DNA from: an uncultured Saccharospirillaceae bacterium
GTDB lineage: Bacteria > Pseudomonadota > Gammaproteobacteria > Pseudomonadales > Oceanobacteraceae
Direction of reading: 5' to 3'
NCBI GenBank assembly: GCA_947503895.1
Contig: CANNFT010000004.1
Span: 248,001 to 312,000 of the forward strand
DNA: 64,000 nt
Below are positions 8,061 to 17,801 of this stretch, one piece after another. Every line of letters begins with the position of its first letter. The stretch's first letter is position 1. Below the pieces are notes generated by a model. The model had not been told where the DNA came from and made no database searches. It saw only the letters and a program-made list of their open reading frames with translations. The position numbers and the translations under genes were made by a program.

Positions 8061-10450
8061 AAGAAAAATTATCATATTTAATTGAAACGGGATTATTGGT
8101 CTTCATTCTTCTATTAGGGTTAAGTCTGATAGATGTATATTTTGAGCATCAACGTGATCAAGAAGAGCTGCAATTAAAATCAAGATTGCACGATTATTCT
8201 GTGCAACTTTCAGTTGAAACCTTATCGGCGATGAACAGTGGCGTATATCATTATGATCGATATGCTCAAAAGCAGCTGAAATTTGAACAATATTATAATC
8301 AGCTTAAGAGCATACAAGATAATAAGTCGGATTTGATATCAGAGCTCGATATATTTTTAGGGCAGGTGACCGGCTATATGCAGTTGGCAACGATGCTCAA
8401 AACATCATTTCGATTTATATCCAATATGGAATTGATGGCAAAGAACGTTACGCAAGCCCAAAAAACAGAGCTGACAAGGCTTGTCTCTTTAGTGGCCGCG
8501 TTTAGGAATAATGCTGACGATAATCTGTTAAACGATATTTCCAACAAAATAAACATGCAGAGTGGTGTTTTGAAGAGTTTGGGTGTTGAACGTGATAAAT
8601 GGCATATGTTTGAAGCACATATTAACTTTATTTTAGAGAATCATGTGCAGGCCAATGCCCTGTTGGTGCCCATTCAAAATACGACTATTTCCAGCAAGAT
8701 TGGGCGCAATATTAGTCAGTTATCCAATGACAGAGATGAAAAGTATGGTCAAATAATCGGGATGTCTATCACCATGACCGTTGCTATTTTTTCGCTTCTG
8801 TTTTGCTCAATGATCCGCCAGTCATTGTATCTACAGAAAGCGAATGAACGAGCGAAATCGGCAGCTGAATCTAAATCGCAATTTTTAGCCAATATGTCTC
8901 ATGAAATTCGAACACCCATGAATGGAATTTTGGGGTTGAGTGATATTTTATTGAATACAAAATTGAATTATCAGCAAAAAGAGTATATGGAAAAGCTTAA
9001 GTTTTCGGCTAAGTCATTGACGATAATCATTAATGACATATTAGACTTTTCCAAGATCGAATCTAAAAAATTGCACATTGAAAAAATTCCGTTCGAAATG
9101 TCATCACTGCTTGATAACGTCAAAACAATGGTGGGTAGAAGTGCCAGTGATAAAAAACTAGAGCTTATATTTGATGTAGATCCCAAGTTATATCAATGGT
9201 ATCTGGGTGATCCAGTACGCATTGGGCAAATACTGCTGAATTTATCTTCGAACGCCATCAAGTTTACATCTCAGGGTTATATATTGCTGGATATCAGCGT
9301 TTTGAAGCGTGATGAACAAGGCGACATTGTCGAATTTTCAATATCGGATACTGGTATTGGCATCAGCGAAGAACAAAAAAGCAAAATGTTTAAGCGTTTT
9401 TCCCAAGCTGAATCGTCCACAACTCGTAAATACGGTGGGACGGGGCTGGGTTTAACTATTTGCAAAATGCTGACTCAATTGATGGACGGTACTATTGGCT
9501 TTGAAAGTGAGCAAGGGAAAGGTTCATGTTTTAAGTTTACCTTGCCACTGTCAACTGATTTTGATGTAAATGCAATCAGTGCAGGTGATTTCGATGAAGA
9601 AGCACTAAAGGTTTTACATGATAGGTCGGTTTTAATTATTGAAGATAACTTAATTACATTGGATATAACAGAGAATCTTATTCGATCTTTGGGCATGAAA
9701 ACGACCCGTTCATCCAATGCCAAGATGGCGGTTATTGAGTTGGCCAATGAAAAATTTGACTTTGTATTACTGGATTGGAAATTGCCAGACATGGAAGGGC
9801 TGGAGCTTGTTAAAAAAGTTGAGCAGTATACAGACCACTTTGATTCGTTGATTGTTTTTACCGGCTACGATGCTGACTATCTAACCGCGGGGTTAAATTA
9901 CCCGGTGTTGAACAAACCCATGCTGAAAAATGATTTAGTCAGAATATTTTTGCAGTGTTTGGATGTATTGCAAGCGGATGACAAGCGTGACGCGACGACT
10001 GATGCCGATGAGTCTAATCAAAATAGTGTGATTGATAAGCCCTCCTATGAAAACCTGTCTGTTCTACTAGTAGAAGATAATGAGATCAATACCATGGTAG
10101 CGTTGGATGTTTTATCTTCAATTGGTATTGCAGCGGACAATGTTTCAAACGGAAAGGAGGCGGTTAATCAGGTACAAAATAAAGCCTATGATATTGTGTT
10201 AATGGACATTCAAATGCCTGAAATGGATGGCATGGAGGCGACCAAACTCATTCGACAAACACATACAATGGACGCGCTACCCATCATTGCACTCACGGCT
10301 AACGTGATGTCAGATGAAATTGAGCTGTATAAGAAAATTGGAATGAACGACCATATTGGCAAACCGTTTGAGCGTCAGGAGCTGCAAGCGATTATTGCTA
10401 AGTATGTTAACCATCAAGCGAATAAAGAGAGTAACAGCAAGCAGTCATAA
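8057..10450 (+). CDS. Hybrid sensor histidine kinase with two receiver domains
   Basis: A 797-residue membrane sensor kinase. An N-terminal helix (about 9-27) and a second one (about 233-252) bracket a helical periplasmic domain of 200 residues with no recognised fold. Then come the dimerisation domain with phospho-accepting His282 in [10 protein letters not shown], the ATPase domain ([23 protein letters not shown]), a first receiver (about 524-640, phospho-acceptor Asp573 in LLDWKLPD, Lys in NKP) and a second receiver (about 669-785, Asp717 in [11 protein letters not shown]). Both receivers keep the key residues. There is no Hpt domain, so signalling probably passes to a separate Hpt protein or a diffusible regulator. 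It is coupled by ATGA overlap to the cytochrome c peroxidase gene, pointing to a redox or peroxide signal (inference). No output regulator is adjacent. Confidence 0.92.
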   Translation: MKEKLSYLIETGLLVFILLLGLSLIDVYFEHQRDQEELQLKSRLHDYSVQLSVETLSAMNSGVYHYDRYAQKQLKFEQYYNQLKSIQDNKSDLISELDIFLGQVTGYMQLATMLKTSFRFISNMELMAKNVTQAQKTELTRLVSLVAAFRNNADDNLLNDISNKINMQSGVLKSLGVERDKWHMFEAHINFILENHVQANALLVPIQNTTISSKIGRNISQLSNDRDEKYGQIIGMSITMTVAIFSLLFCSMIRQSLYLQKANERAKSAAESKSQFLANMSHEIRTPMNGILGLSDILLNTKLNYQQKEYMEKLKFSAKSLTIIINDILDFSKIESKKLHIEKIPFEMSSLLDNVKTMVGRSASDKKLELIFDVDPKLYQWYLGDPVRIGQILLNLSSNAIKFTSQGYILLDISVLKRDEQGDIVEFSISDTGIGISEEQKSKMFKRFSQAESSTTRKYGGTGLGLTICKMLTQLMDGTIGFESEQGKGSCFKFTLPLSTDFDVNAISAGDFDEEALKVLHDRSVLIIEDNLITLDITENLIRSLGMKTTRSSNAKMAVIELANEKFDFVLLDWKLPDMEGLELVKKVEQYTDHFDSLIVFTGYDADYLTAGLNYPVLNKPMLKNDLVRIFLQCLDVLQADDKRDATTDADESNQNSVIDKPSYENLSVLLVEDNEINTMVALDVLSSIGIAADNVSNGKEAVNQVQNKAYDIVLMDIQMPEMDGMEATKLIRQTHTMDALPIIALTANVMSDEIELYKKIGMNDHIGKPFERQELQAIIAKYVNHQANKESNSKQS

Positions 10451-10467
10451 TAGAAAAGTTTTTGATG

Positions 10468-10530
10468 TGAGCGCTTAAGCGCTCATCGTCTCTGAACACG
10501 GTCATTTGCACGCTTAAACATGCAAATGAC
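10468..10530. terminator. Convergent-gene terminator region with two perfect inverted repeats
   Basis: Between the ends of the kinase gene (+) and the protease gene (-). An 18-base perfect palindrome (10468-10485, centred on CTTAAG) is followed by a 10-base-arm hairpin (arms 10501-10510 and 10521-10530, GTCATTTGCA with its complement, 10-base loop). Neither is followed by a long T-run, so intrinsic termination is plausible rather than certain; the position between convergent genes supports a bidirectional role. Confidence 0.5.
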
Positions 10531-10549
10531 GCTTTCGTTCACTTACTGT

Positions 10550-13500
10550 TTAAGCTGAGCGTTTTCTTCGGGTGGATTGCATGAACAACAAGCCCATGAA
10601 CAACCAATAAAAACTGTTAAGGCTGCCTGCTTCTACCGCACCCACTGGAGAACTACCATCAGCTGGGTTAGGAATGGGCGTCTTATCGAGAGCATCGTCA
10701 GATTTACCAGCCGGTAGCAGTTCATTAATGTCAGAGGCATTCAAAATCAATTCAATATCAGCGTCTTTCTGCGAACTACTCAAGGTTTGACTGATCGCCT
10801 GAACCGATGGTTGCGTCACGGAGATCGAGCTAAGGCTTCCGTCGCTCATGTCATGCGTATGGCGAAACACTGCTGTAGTGGCGCTCTTAATCTCGACGAT
10901 AACCGTTTGCGTTGTGCCATCGCTGAGCGTTAATACCACCACCGGTGCAAAGTCAAAAAAGTTAACCGTTTGTTTGGCCTCCGCACCTATATCGTCACGA
11001 TTCACGCTAATAATGCCGCTAATTTCCACGGGAATTTCCGGTTTCAAAAGTGTGACGGTTAATTCTTCAGAAGATGCTGTTAACACAATATCTTGCGAAC
11101 GATAGTCAGGGGCTGAAATGCTGGCAGCGTAGGGAACAACGCCGTCATTATTTGTATCTAATTCATGAAGGTTACTCAGTGGAATGAGTATATTGATTGA
11201 ACCTTGGCCATTGGCTTGATAGATGGATTCTGGCTTAAACGCCGTTAGGTTAGCATTTTCTTTCAGGCCTAATTGGGCATTACCAATGGATATGTTGTTC
11301 TGATTGACCACTTGGACGTTAACCCAGGTAGAGGGATGAATCGAAACCGTACTCTCCACATCCGTGTACACGGACGTTGCATTAATGGTCGCGCTTTCTA
11401 CTTGGCTACGGTTTGTAAAACTGAGATTTGCCTGTGCGAAATTGTACAGGCTCACGCTGCTGTTAGGGTTAGCTGCTTGCGTTCGAATAAGATTAACGGA
11501 TTCATCAGCTTCATCAGAGAACGTGACGCCACGCCCATCGCTCAGTTGTAGAGTGAAGGAACTGTTTACGGAGCCACCTTCAATCATCAGAGTGTGGTGC
11601 GTCTGTTTATCCAGAACTTGAGCAGTGCTGACGCTGATTTTAGGCGGACGAACAAACGTCATCGAATTGGATTCATTGTACTCTTTATCAACGACTTTCA
11701 GTACATATTCACCGGCATAGGCACCTTTCTGGCTGCCGCTAAATTGATTCGGAGTGGGCATTAACAATGTCACGGTTGAGCCGTTGACAGTCAGTAGGTC
11801 GTCAGCCTCCTGACCTTCAAACGATAGGCTAAATAAGAACTGACCACTGCCACCTTTTACAATGATGGGGTAATGATCTAAGCCAATGATTTCCACATCA
11901 CCATTCTTAATCGGGGTGGAATTGTCATCATTTTTATCGGATAACGTAATTTCTTCGTACACAATCGCATTGAATGTTTGAGTGTCTTGCAGACTGCCGT
12001 CACTCACGGTTATTTTCACTGGAAATGAACCGGCTTTTTGAGGTGCAATGGTTAATTGCTGACCGTTGATACGGGTGTTCAGTGAATTGTCTGCGGTCAC
12101 ACTATAAGTCAGTGTATTTGAATCAATATCCGTGGCGATTAAATTGATGGTCTTTTGTGTATTAATCTTTAAGTAGACGTCGGCCAATTCTTTGAGGGTT
12201 GGCTTATCGTTCACTTCGGAGACGCTTAATTCGAAGCTGTCGGGCGTGGTAAATTTAGCATCACTAGCGGAAACCGTTATGGTGCTGCGACCGGTAAAGT
12301 TTTCATTGGGTTTCAGTGTGAGCTGACTGCCCGCTAACGTACAGTCGATGTTATTTCCGCAGGTCACAAGCTTAAAGGTTAACGCATCCATTTCCGCGTC
12401 ACTCGCGAAATTCGTAAGATTCAATACGAGATTGGTATCCTCTTTGGTCACTTGATTCGGAACATCAAAAATGGGCGCTGTGTTGCCGTTGGTGATATCG
12501 ACATCAAACGTGACAGATGCGCTGCCGCCATTGCCATCGTTTGCTGTGACCGTGACAGAAACGCTGCCTTCGAATGTTGCTTTAGCGGTGAGTGTTAAAA
12601 TATTGCTGGAAACTGAACACACTAAGTGTTCACTGCAATCAGCAACACTGTATGTGAGCGAATCATTTTCAATGTCGCTGGCATAATTATTCAGATTGAG
12701 CGTAATACTTTTACTTTGCTCAACGGATTGTTTGCTTATTGCATCCCATTCAGGTTTATCGTTGACGGGTGTGACGCTCAGGTTAAAACTATCAGAAACA
12801 TTTTCTTGACCATCGCTGACTCGAATCGTGATGGTGTGCGTATTGCCAAAATGATTATCTGCGGGTTTTAATGTGAGTTGACTACCGGAGATAGAGCAAG
12901 TGATATTATTCGCACAGCTGACAACTGTATAACTGAGCGCGTCGTTGTCGATATCATTTGCCCAATCATTTAAATCGATTATTTTGGTAACGTCTTCATT
13001 AGTGGTTTGATTAACCGCGTTGAGTGTTGGAGGTGTATTGCTGTCGCTGTCACCCGTATTAACTTGCCAGCCAATGTCTTTTAATAAATACAGCGCTAAA
13101 CCAAGGTCTAATTGCCCTGCGGTATAATCGGGTTCCATTAATTCGTTTGGAAATGCAGCTGTATCAAAGTGCGAAACCGAACTGCCTTGCTTGTGTGGAT
13201 TCGGCGCAAACATTTGTACGCGGTCATTACTATCAAATTGGTTATTGTTGTTGTTGTCTTGGAAACCTTCGGTCAGTTTACCAACGGCTTGTGCATTGAC
13301 GTTGTTCCCATCCCATAATAGTTTATTGACGCTGATCGCTGAGTTCGCTCTTTGATTATTGGTGATGTCGGGCCAAGCTCCGTTGTCGGCGTCGTATAAA
13401 AAATTGGAAAATACATCATCCCAATTATTCGCTTTTGAGCCAGTGGTAGCATTAACAAGGCTGGCAAATCCTAATCCATGTGTCATTTCGTGCAGCAGTA

Positions 13501-14092
13501 CGGTGACAAAACCAATGTTTCTGCCTGGGGGAGATTCGTATCCGTAGTACCAAAAGTTGTCTTTTAAGCAATCGTTATCGCCTAAGTCAGAATTAAAGTT
13601 GGCTTGAATATCGGCATTCGCGGTTTTGCGTGTGCCGTTCACTTCGCTCCATAATCCAATAGGGTAGTAAGTGTTTTGTTGCCATTTGGCATTTGCCGAA
13701 CCACTGCCGGTGTAGGTGCCTGCACCCGCGCTACCCAGTGTTGCCGCATTCGAAGAGCAGCTCAATGCAGAAAAGCGCGCATCTACCACCAAGCTATCAC
13801 CAGGCACCGTATATTTTACGCTATCTGCTAGAATGCCAGCTGCTTTGATAAACGCACGCTTACGTTGTTGACCCACGGTGGTACCCGGGTTGCCGTCGAT
13901 GGGCGCCACAAGGGTTGAATCATTAAAGCCTTGGTTAAATTGAATGGTGAAGGCGGAAGCGGTGCCTGTGATGGTGCACTCAGCTGCAGAGATGGTTGCG
14001 GTGTCGGTGTCGTCTGGACAGGCGGCTCCGTGTGAGAAAGCGGCAACACCCATAAGACCCGAGGCAATCAAGCCAGACAATAAATGCTTCAT
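10550..14092 (-). CDS. Secreted zinc-metalloprotease-like protein with cadherin-like repeats and a GlyGly-CTERM-type tail
   Basis: A large exported protein, 1180 residues from the ATG at 14092 (GAGAAGTGGA precedes it; the open frame reaches a TTG at 14110). Order: signal peptide (about 1-24); a conserved N-domain with a zincin-type motif HEMTHGLGF (His201, Glu202, His205); about four tandem cadherin-like/tandem-95 repeats (roughly 345-710), each with a VNDKP- or NTPP-like opening and DxDxD-type calcium sites; further beta-rich domains; and a C-terminal tail of small residues, hydrophobic helix (FYWLFMGLLFM) and basic STRRKRSA, typical of GlyGly-CTERM sorting signals. The third zinc ligand is not at the metzincin position (Ser there), so peptidase activity is likely but not proven. 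It is a tandem paralogue of the next gene. Probably secreted by the type II system. Confidence 0.8.
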   Translation of the reverse strand: MKHLLSGLIASGLMGVAAFSHGAACPDDTDTATISAAECTITGTASAFTIQFNQGFNDSTLVAPIDGNPGTTVGQQRKRAFIKAAGILADSVKYTVPGDSLVVDARFSALSCSSNAATLGSAGAGTYTGSGSANAKWQQNTYYPIGLWSEVNGTRKTANADIQANFNSDLGDNDCLKDNFWYYGYESPPGRNIGFVTVLLHEMTHGLGFASLVNATTGSKANNWDDVFSNFLYDADNGAWPDITNNQRANSAISVNKLLWDGNNVNAQAVGKLTEGFQDNNNNNQFDSNDRVQMFAPNPHKQGSSVSHFDTAAFPNELMEPDYTAGQLDLGLALYLLKDIGWQVNTGDSDSNTPPTLNAVNQTTNEDVTKIIDLNDWANDIDNDALSYTVVSCANNITCSISGSQLTLKPADNHFGNTHTITIRVSDGQENVSDSFNLSVTPVNDKPEWDAISKQSVEQSKSITLNLNNYASDIENDSLTYSVADCSEHLVCSVSSNILTLTAKATFEGSVSVTVTANDGNGGSASVTFDVDITNGNTAPIFDVPNQVTKEDTNLVLNLTNFASDAEMDALTFKLVTCGNNIDCTLAGSQLTLKPNENFTGRSTITVSASDAKFTTPDSFELSVSEVNDKPTLKELADVYLKINTQKTINLIATDIDSNTLTYSVTADNSLNTRINGQQLTIAPQKAGSFPVKITVSDGSLQDTQTFNAIVYEEITLSDKNDDNSTPIKNGDVEIIGLDHYPIIVKGGSGQFLFSLSFEGQEADDLLTVNGSTVTLLMPTPNQFSGSQKGAYAGEYVLKVVDKEYNESNSMTFVRPPKISVSTAQVLDKQTHHTLMIEGGSVNSSFTLQLSDGRGVTFSDEADESVNLIRTQAANPNSSVSLYNFAQANLSFTNRSQVESATINATSVYTDVESTVSIHPSTWVNVQVVNQNNISIGNAQLGLKENANLTAFKPESIYQANGQGSINILIPLSNLHELDTNNDGVVPYAASISAPDYRSQDIVLTASSEELTVTLLKPEIPVEISGIISVNRDDIGAEAKQTVNFFDFAPVVVLTLSDGTTQTVIVEIKSATTAVFRHTHDMSDGSLSSISVTQPSVQAISQTLSSSQKDADIELILNASDINELLPAGKSDDALDKTPIPNPADGSSPVGAVEAGSLNSFYWLFMGLLFMQSTRRKRSA

Positions 14093-14260
14093 TCCACTTC
14101 TCGCAGCCAAATTTATTATTAAGAGGGATATCAGTGCGAGAGTATCGAGTTTCTGATTTTAGCGGTGTGAACTAACAGTGAAAACGTAGACCTACGATCA
14201 AAGGTCTATTCTACAATGTGAGCCAGTGCTCAATAATGTATTGAACTTGGCATGAAAAGA

Positions 14261-16663
14261 CTACATGCCTTGTTGGCATCTTCGAGACCTGACACCACGC
14301 GACTTGGGCAAAAAGGCCAGCCTTTGCCTGTTCAACGTCAGTGCCCACAGTGATAAAAGCAGGCACCAGAAAATACTGCCGCCGCTGGATTTTTTGCCAA
14401 TGCTGCCCCCGCTAGAGCCTGCTTCACCTGAAGTATCCACTAAGAGTCGAACTGTGTACGGCGAGTCGCCTGATCTTAGGTTGATGGTTTGAGACTGAAA
14501 ACCGGTTGCAGAAATGGTGGCCGAGTAGGATGTCGTGTCGTCTGGCAACAGCACTTGGATTTCGCCAGTGGCTGCCCCCATGCTGGCAGCATGATAAGTG
14601 CTGTCGATCCGCAATGCGGTTAACAGTGCATTACTTGCGAAGGTGAGAGAAGCTTGAGAGATAGGGCTTCCTGAAGTATTTTCCACATTCACTCGGTGAA
14701 GCGTGCTGGGATAAACACTGATGTTATTCGTGGTGGCATCGTCGTAAATGGATTGCACGGTGATGTCGGTTTGTTCCACCACCGTGACGGTTTCTGAAAG
14801 TACGCTCGCAACCGCTGGATTAAACAATGCACTATTATCCGTCGCGATCAGCGTTGTAAACGATTGAGTGTGATCATTTGAGTTTACAAAAGATAGAAGG
14901 TTGGAGGGTGATTGCAGAACAGTAAACTGTGTGCCAGCGGCACCGCCTTCAATACTGAGTGTTTGTTGGGTATTCCCATTTAAAAATGCCGTGGCAGACC
15001 ACACCAAATTAGGCGGACGTTTTAACCGGTACTCCACGGTCTCTTGGGTGGCCGTATCTAAAACGGTGAGCGAATATTCCCCTGCGAAGGACCCACTGCT
15101 CGGCACACCAATGGTGACAGAATTGGTGACAGTGTCGTGGGAAAGCAGCGTCGATGCGTTGCTACTTTCGTAGGTCAGTGAAACGGTAAATTGCTCACTG
15201 CCATTGCCGAGTGCGATCACGGTTTCTGAGGGACTGATGAGCGTATCGGAATTTGCATCCAGCACTTGTCCGTTGATGGTGGCTGTTAGGTTTTCGACCA
15301 CGGATAAATTAAAGGAACTCATCGCCGTGCCACCGTTAACGTCATCGACACGGATCGATATGGTATGTGTGTCACCCGTATGATCATTATCCGGTGTCAA
15401 TGTTAATGAAGAGCCGGATAAGCTACATGTAATACGCGTTGCGCACGCATCAATGGAATAGGTTAAATTATCATTGTCGCCGTCGTTTGAGAAATCATTT
15501 AAGGCAAGCATTTTAGGTGTGTTCTTGATGGTGCTTTGGTTGGAAATACTGAGTGTGGGCAAGTTATTGTTTTGTTGAATGGACCATCCTAAGTCATGCA
15601 ATAAATGCAGAGCGAGGCCCAACGTATTTTGCCCTTCGGTATATTCGGGCTCCATCAACTCATTGGGTGTGACATGGGTGTTGAAATGTGAAACGGAACT
15701 ACCGCCTTTTACTGAAGCCGGCGCATACATTTGAATACGATCGCCATTATTAAAATCGCCAGATGAATCATTGTCTTGAAACCCTGCGGTCACAACATTA
15801 ATTGCGGCGGTATTGGTATGGCTACCATCCCATAGTAACTTCGTACTGCTGATGGCAGATGCTTTTCGTTGATCCTCGTCAAGATCTGGCCAAGCGCCAT
15901 TATCGGCATCAAAAAGAAAATTGGAATATATATCGTCAATGCCGTTGGCTTTTTCACCGGTTGACGGATCCACCAAGCTCGCAAAACCTAAGCCGTGCGT
16001 TAATTCATGCAGCAATACGGTGACAAATCCGATGGCATTGTCACCCGTTGGAGGTGCATCATAGCCGTAATACCAACCATCACTGTTTGATAAGCAGTCG
16101 CTGTCACCAATGTCTGAATTAAACTCAGCTTCTATATCGGATGTAACGTTTAAATTGTTTTTTTGATCGCTATTGTTTAATTGGCTCCAAAGACTAATCG
16201 GATAAAAAGTATTGACTAACCAATTGCCATTGGTGGTGCCGAGCGCGGCACTCTTGGTGGCGCCCGCACTTCCCAACACTCCGGAATTTGCATCGCAGGA
16301 CAGTGCGAAAAAATCTGCATCAATCACAATTTCACTACCAACGACGGTGTAGCTTAAAACGTCTGCAATAATGCTGGCGGCTTTTATAAACGCACGTTTT
16401 CTTTGCTGCCCAACGGTGGTGCCTGGGTTACCGCCAACGGCGCTCAGAGCCGTTGAATCGGTAAAACCAGAATTGAATTTGAGTAAGAACGCTGCGGTGT
16501 TCCCCGTGACGGTACAACTGGTATCGCTGATGGTGTTGGTGTCATTGTCATCGGGGCAACTGGCGGCAAAAGATGGGAGGACAGGGAAGAGCAGAATCGC
16601 AATGAATACAGTGGTGGCTCGCTTTCGTATGGTTTGTATGAATATCAATAGAAATTGATCCAT
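14261..16663 (-). CDS. Secreted zinc-metalloprotease-like protein, shorter tandem paralogue, GlyGly-CTERM tail
   Basis: Paralogue of the preceding protein: both share CPDDxDTxTIS, GNPGTTVGQQRKRAFIKAA, the zincin-type motif (here HELTHGLGF, His219 and His223) and NELMEPxYT. From the ATG at 16663 (GGAG eight bases upstream; frame open to a TTG at 16675) it has 800 residues: signal peptide ending near SFAAS, protease-like domain, only one cadherin-like repeat (about 350-445), then beta-rich domains, and a tail with GSSGGS and SSGGSIFWCLLLSLWALTL followed by a long basic end. The tail fits the GlyGly-CTERM pattern recognised by rhombosortase in type II-secreting bacteria. It was probably produced by gene duplication, with repeat gain or loss afterwards. 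Catalytic activity is inferred from the motif only. Confidence 0.8.
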   Translation of the reverse strand: MDQFLLIFIQTIRKRATTVFIAILLFPVLPSFAASCPDDNDTNTISDTSCTVTGNTAAFLLKFNSGFTDSTALSAVGGNPGTTVGQQRKRAFIKAASIIADVLSYTVVGSEIVIDADFFALSCDANSGVLGSAGATKSAALGTTNGNWLVNTFYPISLWSQLNNSDQKNNLNVTSDIEAEFNSDIGDSDCLSNSDGWYYGYDAPPTGDNAIGFVTVLLHELTHGLGFASLVDPSTGEKANGIDDIYSNFLFDADNGAWPDLDEDQRKASAISSTKLLWDGSHTNTAAINVVTAGFQDNDSSGDFNNGDRIQMYAPASVKGGSSVSHFNTHVTPNELMEPEYTEGQNTLGLALHLLHDLGWSIQQNNNLPTLSISNQSTIKNTPKMLALNDFSNDGDNDNLTYSIDACATRITCSLSGSSLTLTPDNDHTGDTHTISIRVDDVNGGTAMSSFNLSVVENLTATINGQVLDANSDTLISPSETVIALGNGSEQFTVSLTYESSNASTLLSHDTVTNSVTIGVPSSGSFAGEYSLTVLDTATQETVEYRLKRPPNLVWSATAFLNGNTQQTLSIEGGAAGTQFTVLQSPSNLLSFVNSNDHTQSFTTLIATDNSALFNPAVASVLSETVTVVEQTDITVQSIYDDATTNNISVYPSTLHRVNVENTSGSPISQASLTFASNALLTALRIDSTYHAASMGAATGEIQVLLPDDTTSYSATISATGFQSQTINLRSGDSPYTVRLLVDTSGEAGSSGGSIGKKSSGGSIFWCLLLSLWALTLNRQRLAFLPKSRGVRSRRCQQGM

Positions 16664-16675
16664 AGAGTACTCCAA

Positions 16676-17035
16676 AGCAAGCTAACCCGCTTAACTCATA
16701 AAACATTCATGCTTCTATACACTAAAGCACAAAAAGCTTTGTTTAGTAGGCAGTTTGATTGAATATTTGAACCCAAAAGAAAAAGGCTAAGGCCATTAGA
16801 CGATGGATTTATATCGAAATTGAATAATCATTGTGAATACGAAAGGTATGACGGGGAGGGCAGTCTGTTTTAGGTAGATCGTTATAAAAAAGGATTGAAT
16901 TTATTTCAATTTAATCTTTAAGAAGTAAAAATTGATAAATGCTCATTGCTTTAAATGAACGAGCATTTTTAGGGATGGATGATACATCCAACATGCAGTC
17001 AGTGTGAGCAGTCCAAATTTTTTAGGATTGGGTCT
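16676..17035. other. Intergenic region with a terminator hairpin
   Basis: About 360 AT-rich bases. It must hold the promoter of the protease paralogue at its left end and the transcript end of the His-rich protein at its right. Apart from the hairpin at 16937-16970 I see nothing definite. Confidence 0.5.
16937..16970. terminator. Hairpin with T-run, probable terminator
   Basis: Arms AAATGCTC (16937-16944) and GAGCATTT (16961-16968) pair perfectly; TTTTT closes the plus-strand side, and a shorter TTTAT follows on the minus strand. It lies about 70 bases beyond the end of the minus-strand His-rich gene, which it probably terminates. Confidence 0.5.
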
Positions 17036-17581
17036 TTACGGTTTAGGCGCTTCGTTTTGTTGGAAGTGTTCTTCGTCTGGTATCACTGAGTATTCACGTA
17101 TTTCAATGGTGCCATCTGGGTTTTGCACGGCAACAGGCATTTGAGTAAAACGACCATTGGCTGGCAAGCTAATACTGCCATCTGGGTTTTGAACGGTTTC
17201 CATAGGCCCATGCAGCAATAATTTATCGCGAATGGCTTGTCTCATTTCGGGTGTAAGACGACTTAAATGATCGTCTTCTGAAACGTCACCTTTGTTTTGC
17301 TCATCACGGCTACTGTTTGCAGCATTAGTATCATGAGTATGTTCAGCGTGATCGTGATCGTGATCGTGAGAATGGTTATCGGCACTTTTATGAGAATCTT
17401 TAGCCTGTGAATGATCCTGTTGATGAGCATGATTCATTTCGGGCGATGGGTCTTGAGCTGTTTGAGTTGAAGGCAAATTAGCATCGACCACTGATTGGGT
17501 CGGGGCCCAATAACGTAGACCAGCGGCCACTACTAAAAGCAATAAGGCGATACAGATACCTACAGAGTAATTATTTTTCAA
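17036..17581 (-). CDS. Anchored histidine-rich protein, function unknown
   Basis: A 181-residue protein with a single N-terminal membrane segment (ICIALLLLVVAAGLRYW) and a periplasmic part. Residues 50-90 are very rich in His and Asp (HSHDHDHDHAEHTHD), a composition seen in zinc-, nickel- or copper-binding tails. The C-terminal third holds two short related units, VQNPDGSISLPANG and VQNPDGTIEIREY. The start is TTG at 17581, supported by AGGAA eight bases upstream. The His/Asp stretch is encoded by a GATCGT hexanucleotide repeat (about 17348-17371) that could change length in frame by slippage. I do not recognise a family; metal buffering is a guess from composition. Confidence 0.65.
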   Translation of the reverse strand: MKNNYSVGICIALLLLVVAAGLRYWAPTQSVVDANLPSTQTAQDPSPEMNHAHQQDHSQAKDSHKSADNHSHDHDHDHAEHTHDTNAANSSRDEQNKGDVSEDDHLSRLTPEMRQAIRDKLLLHGPMETVQNPDGSISLPANGRFTQMPVAVQNPDGTIEIREYSVIPDEEHFQQNEAPKP

Positions 17582-17750
17582 TGTCGTGATTCCTGTACTG
17601 GCTTGGAAAAATCTGTGTTGCCTTTCGCCAAATTCGCTCGAAGCAATAATGGGTTCGGGTCAAAAACACTTACCCTCTAGCATATGTTGATATTAGACAC
17701 CCCTCAAGCCTCGAATGTTATGACAAGGGGCAAAATTGTGATGCTTATGG

Positions 17751-17785
17751 CAAAACGATCTGACCCCTTTGAACCGTGGGTCAGA
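17751..17785 (-). terminator. Probable terminator of hrpB
   Basis: On the minus strand, 17 bases past the hrpB stop, arms TCTGACCC and GGGTCAGA (17759-17766 and 17778-17785) form an eight-pair stem followed by TCGTTTTG. Confidence 0.55.
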
Positions 17786-17801
17786 ACTAAAGCATGATCC
17801 T

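Noticed and set aside
11273..11621. Two open frames antisense to the protease gene
   Set aside because: Shadows within a well-supported coding gene.
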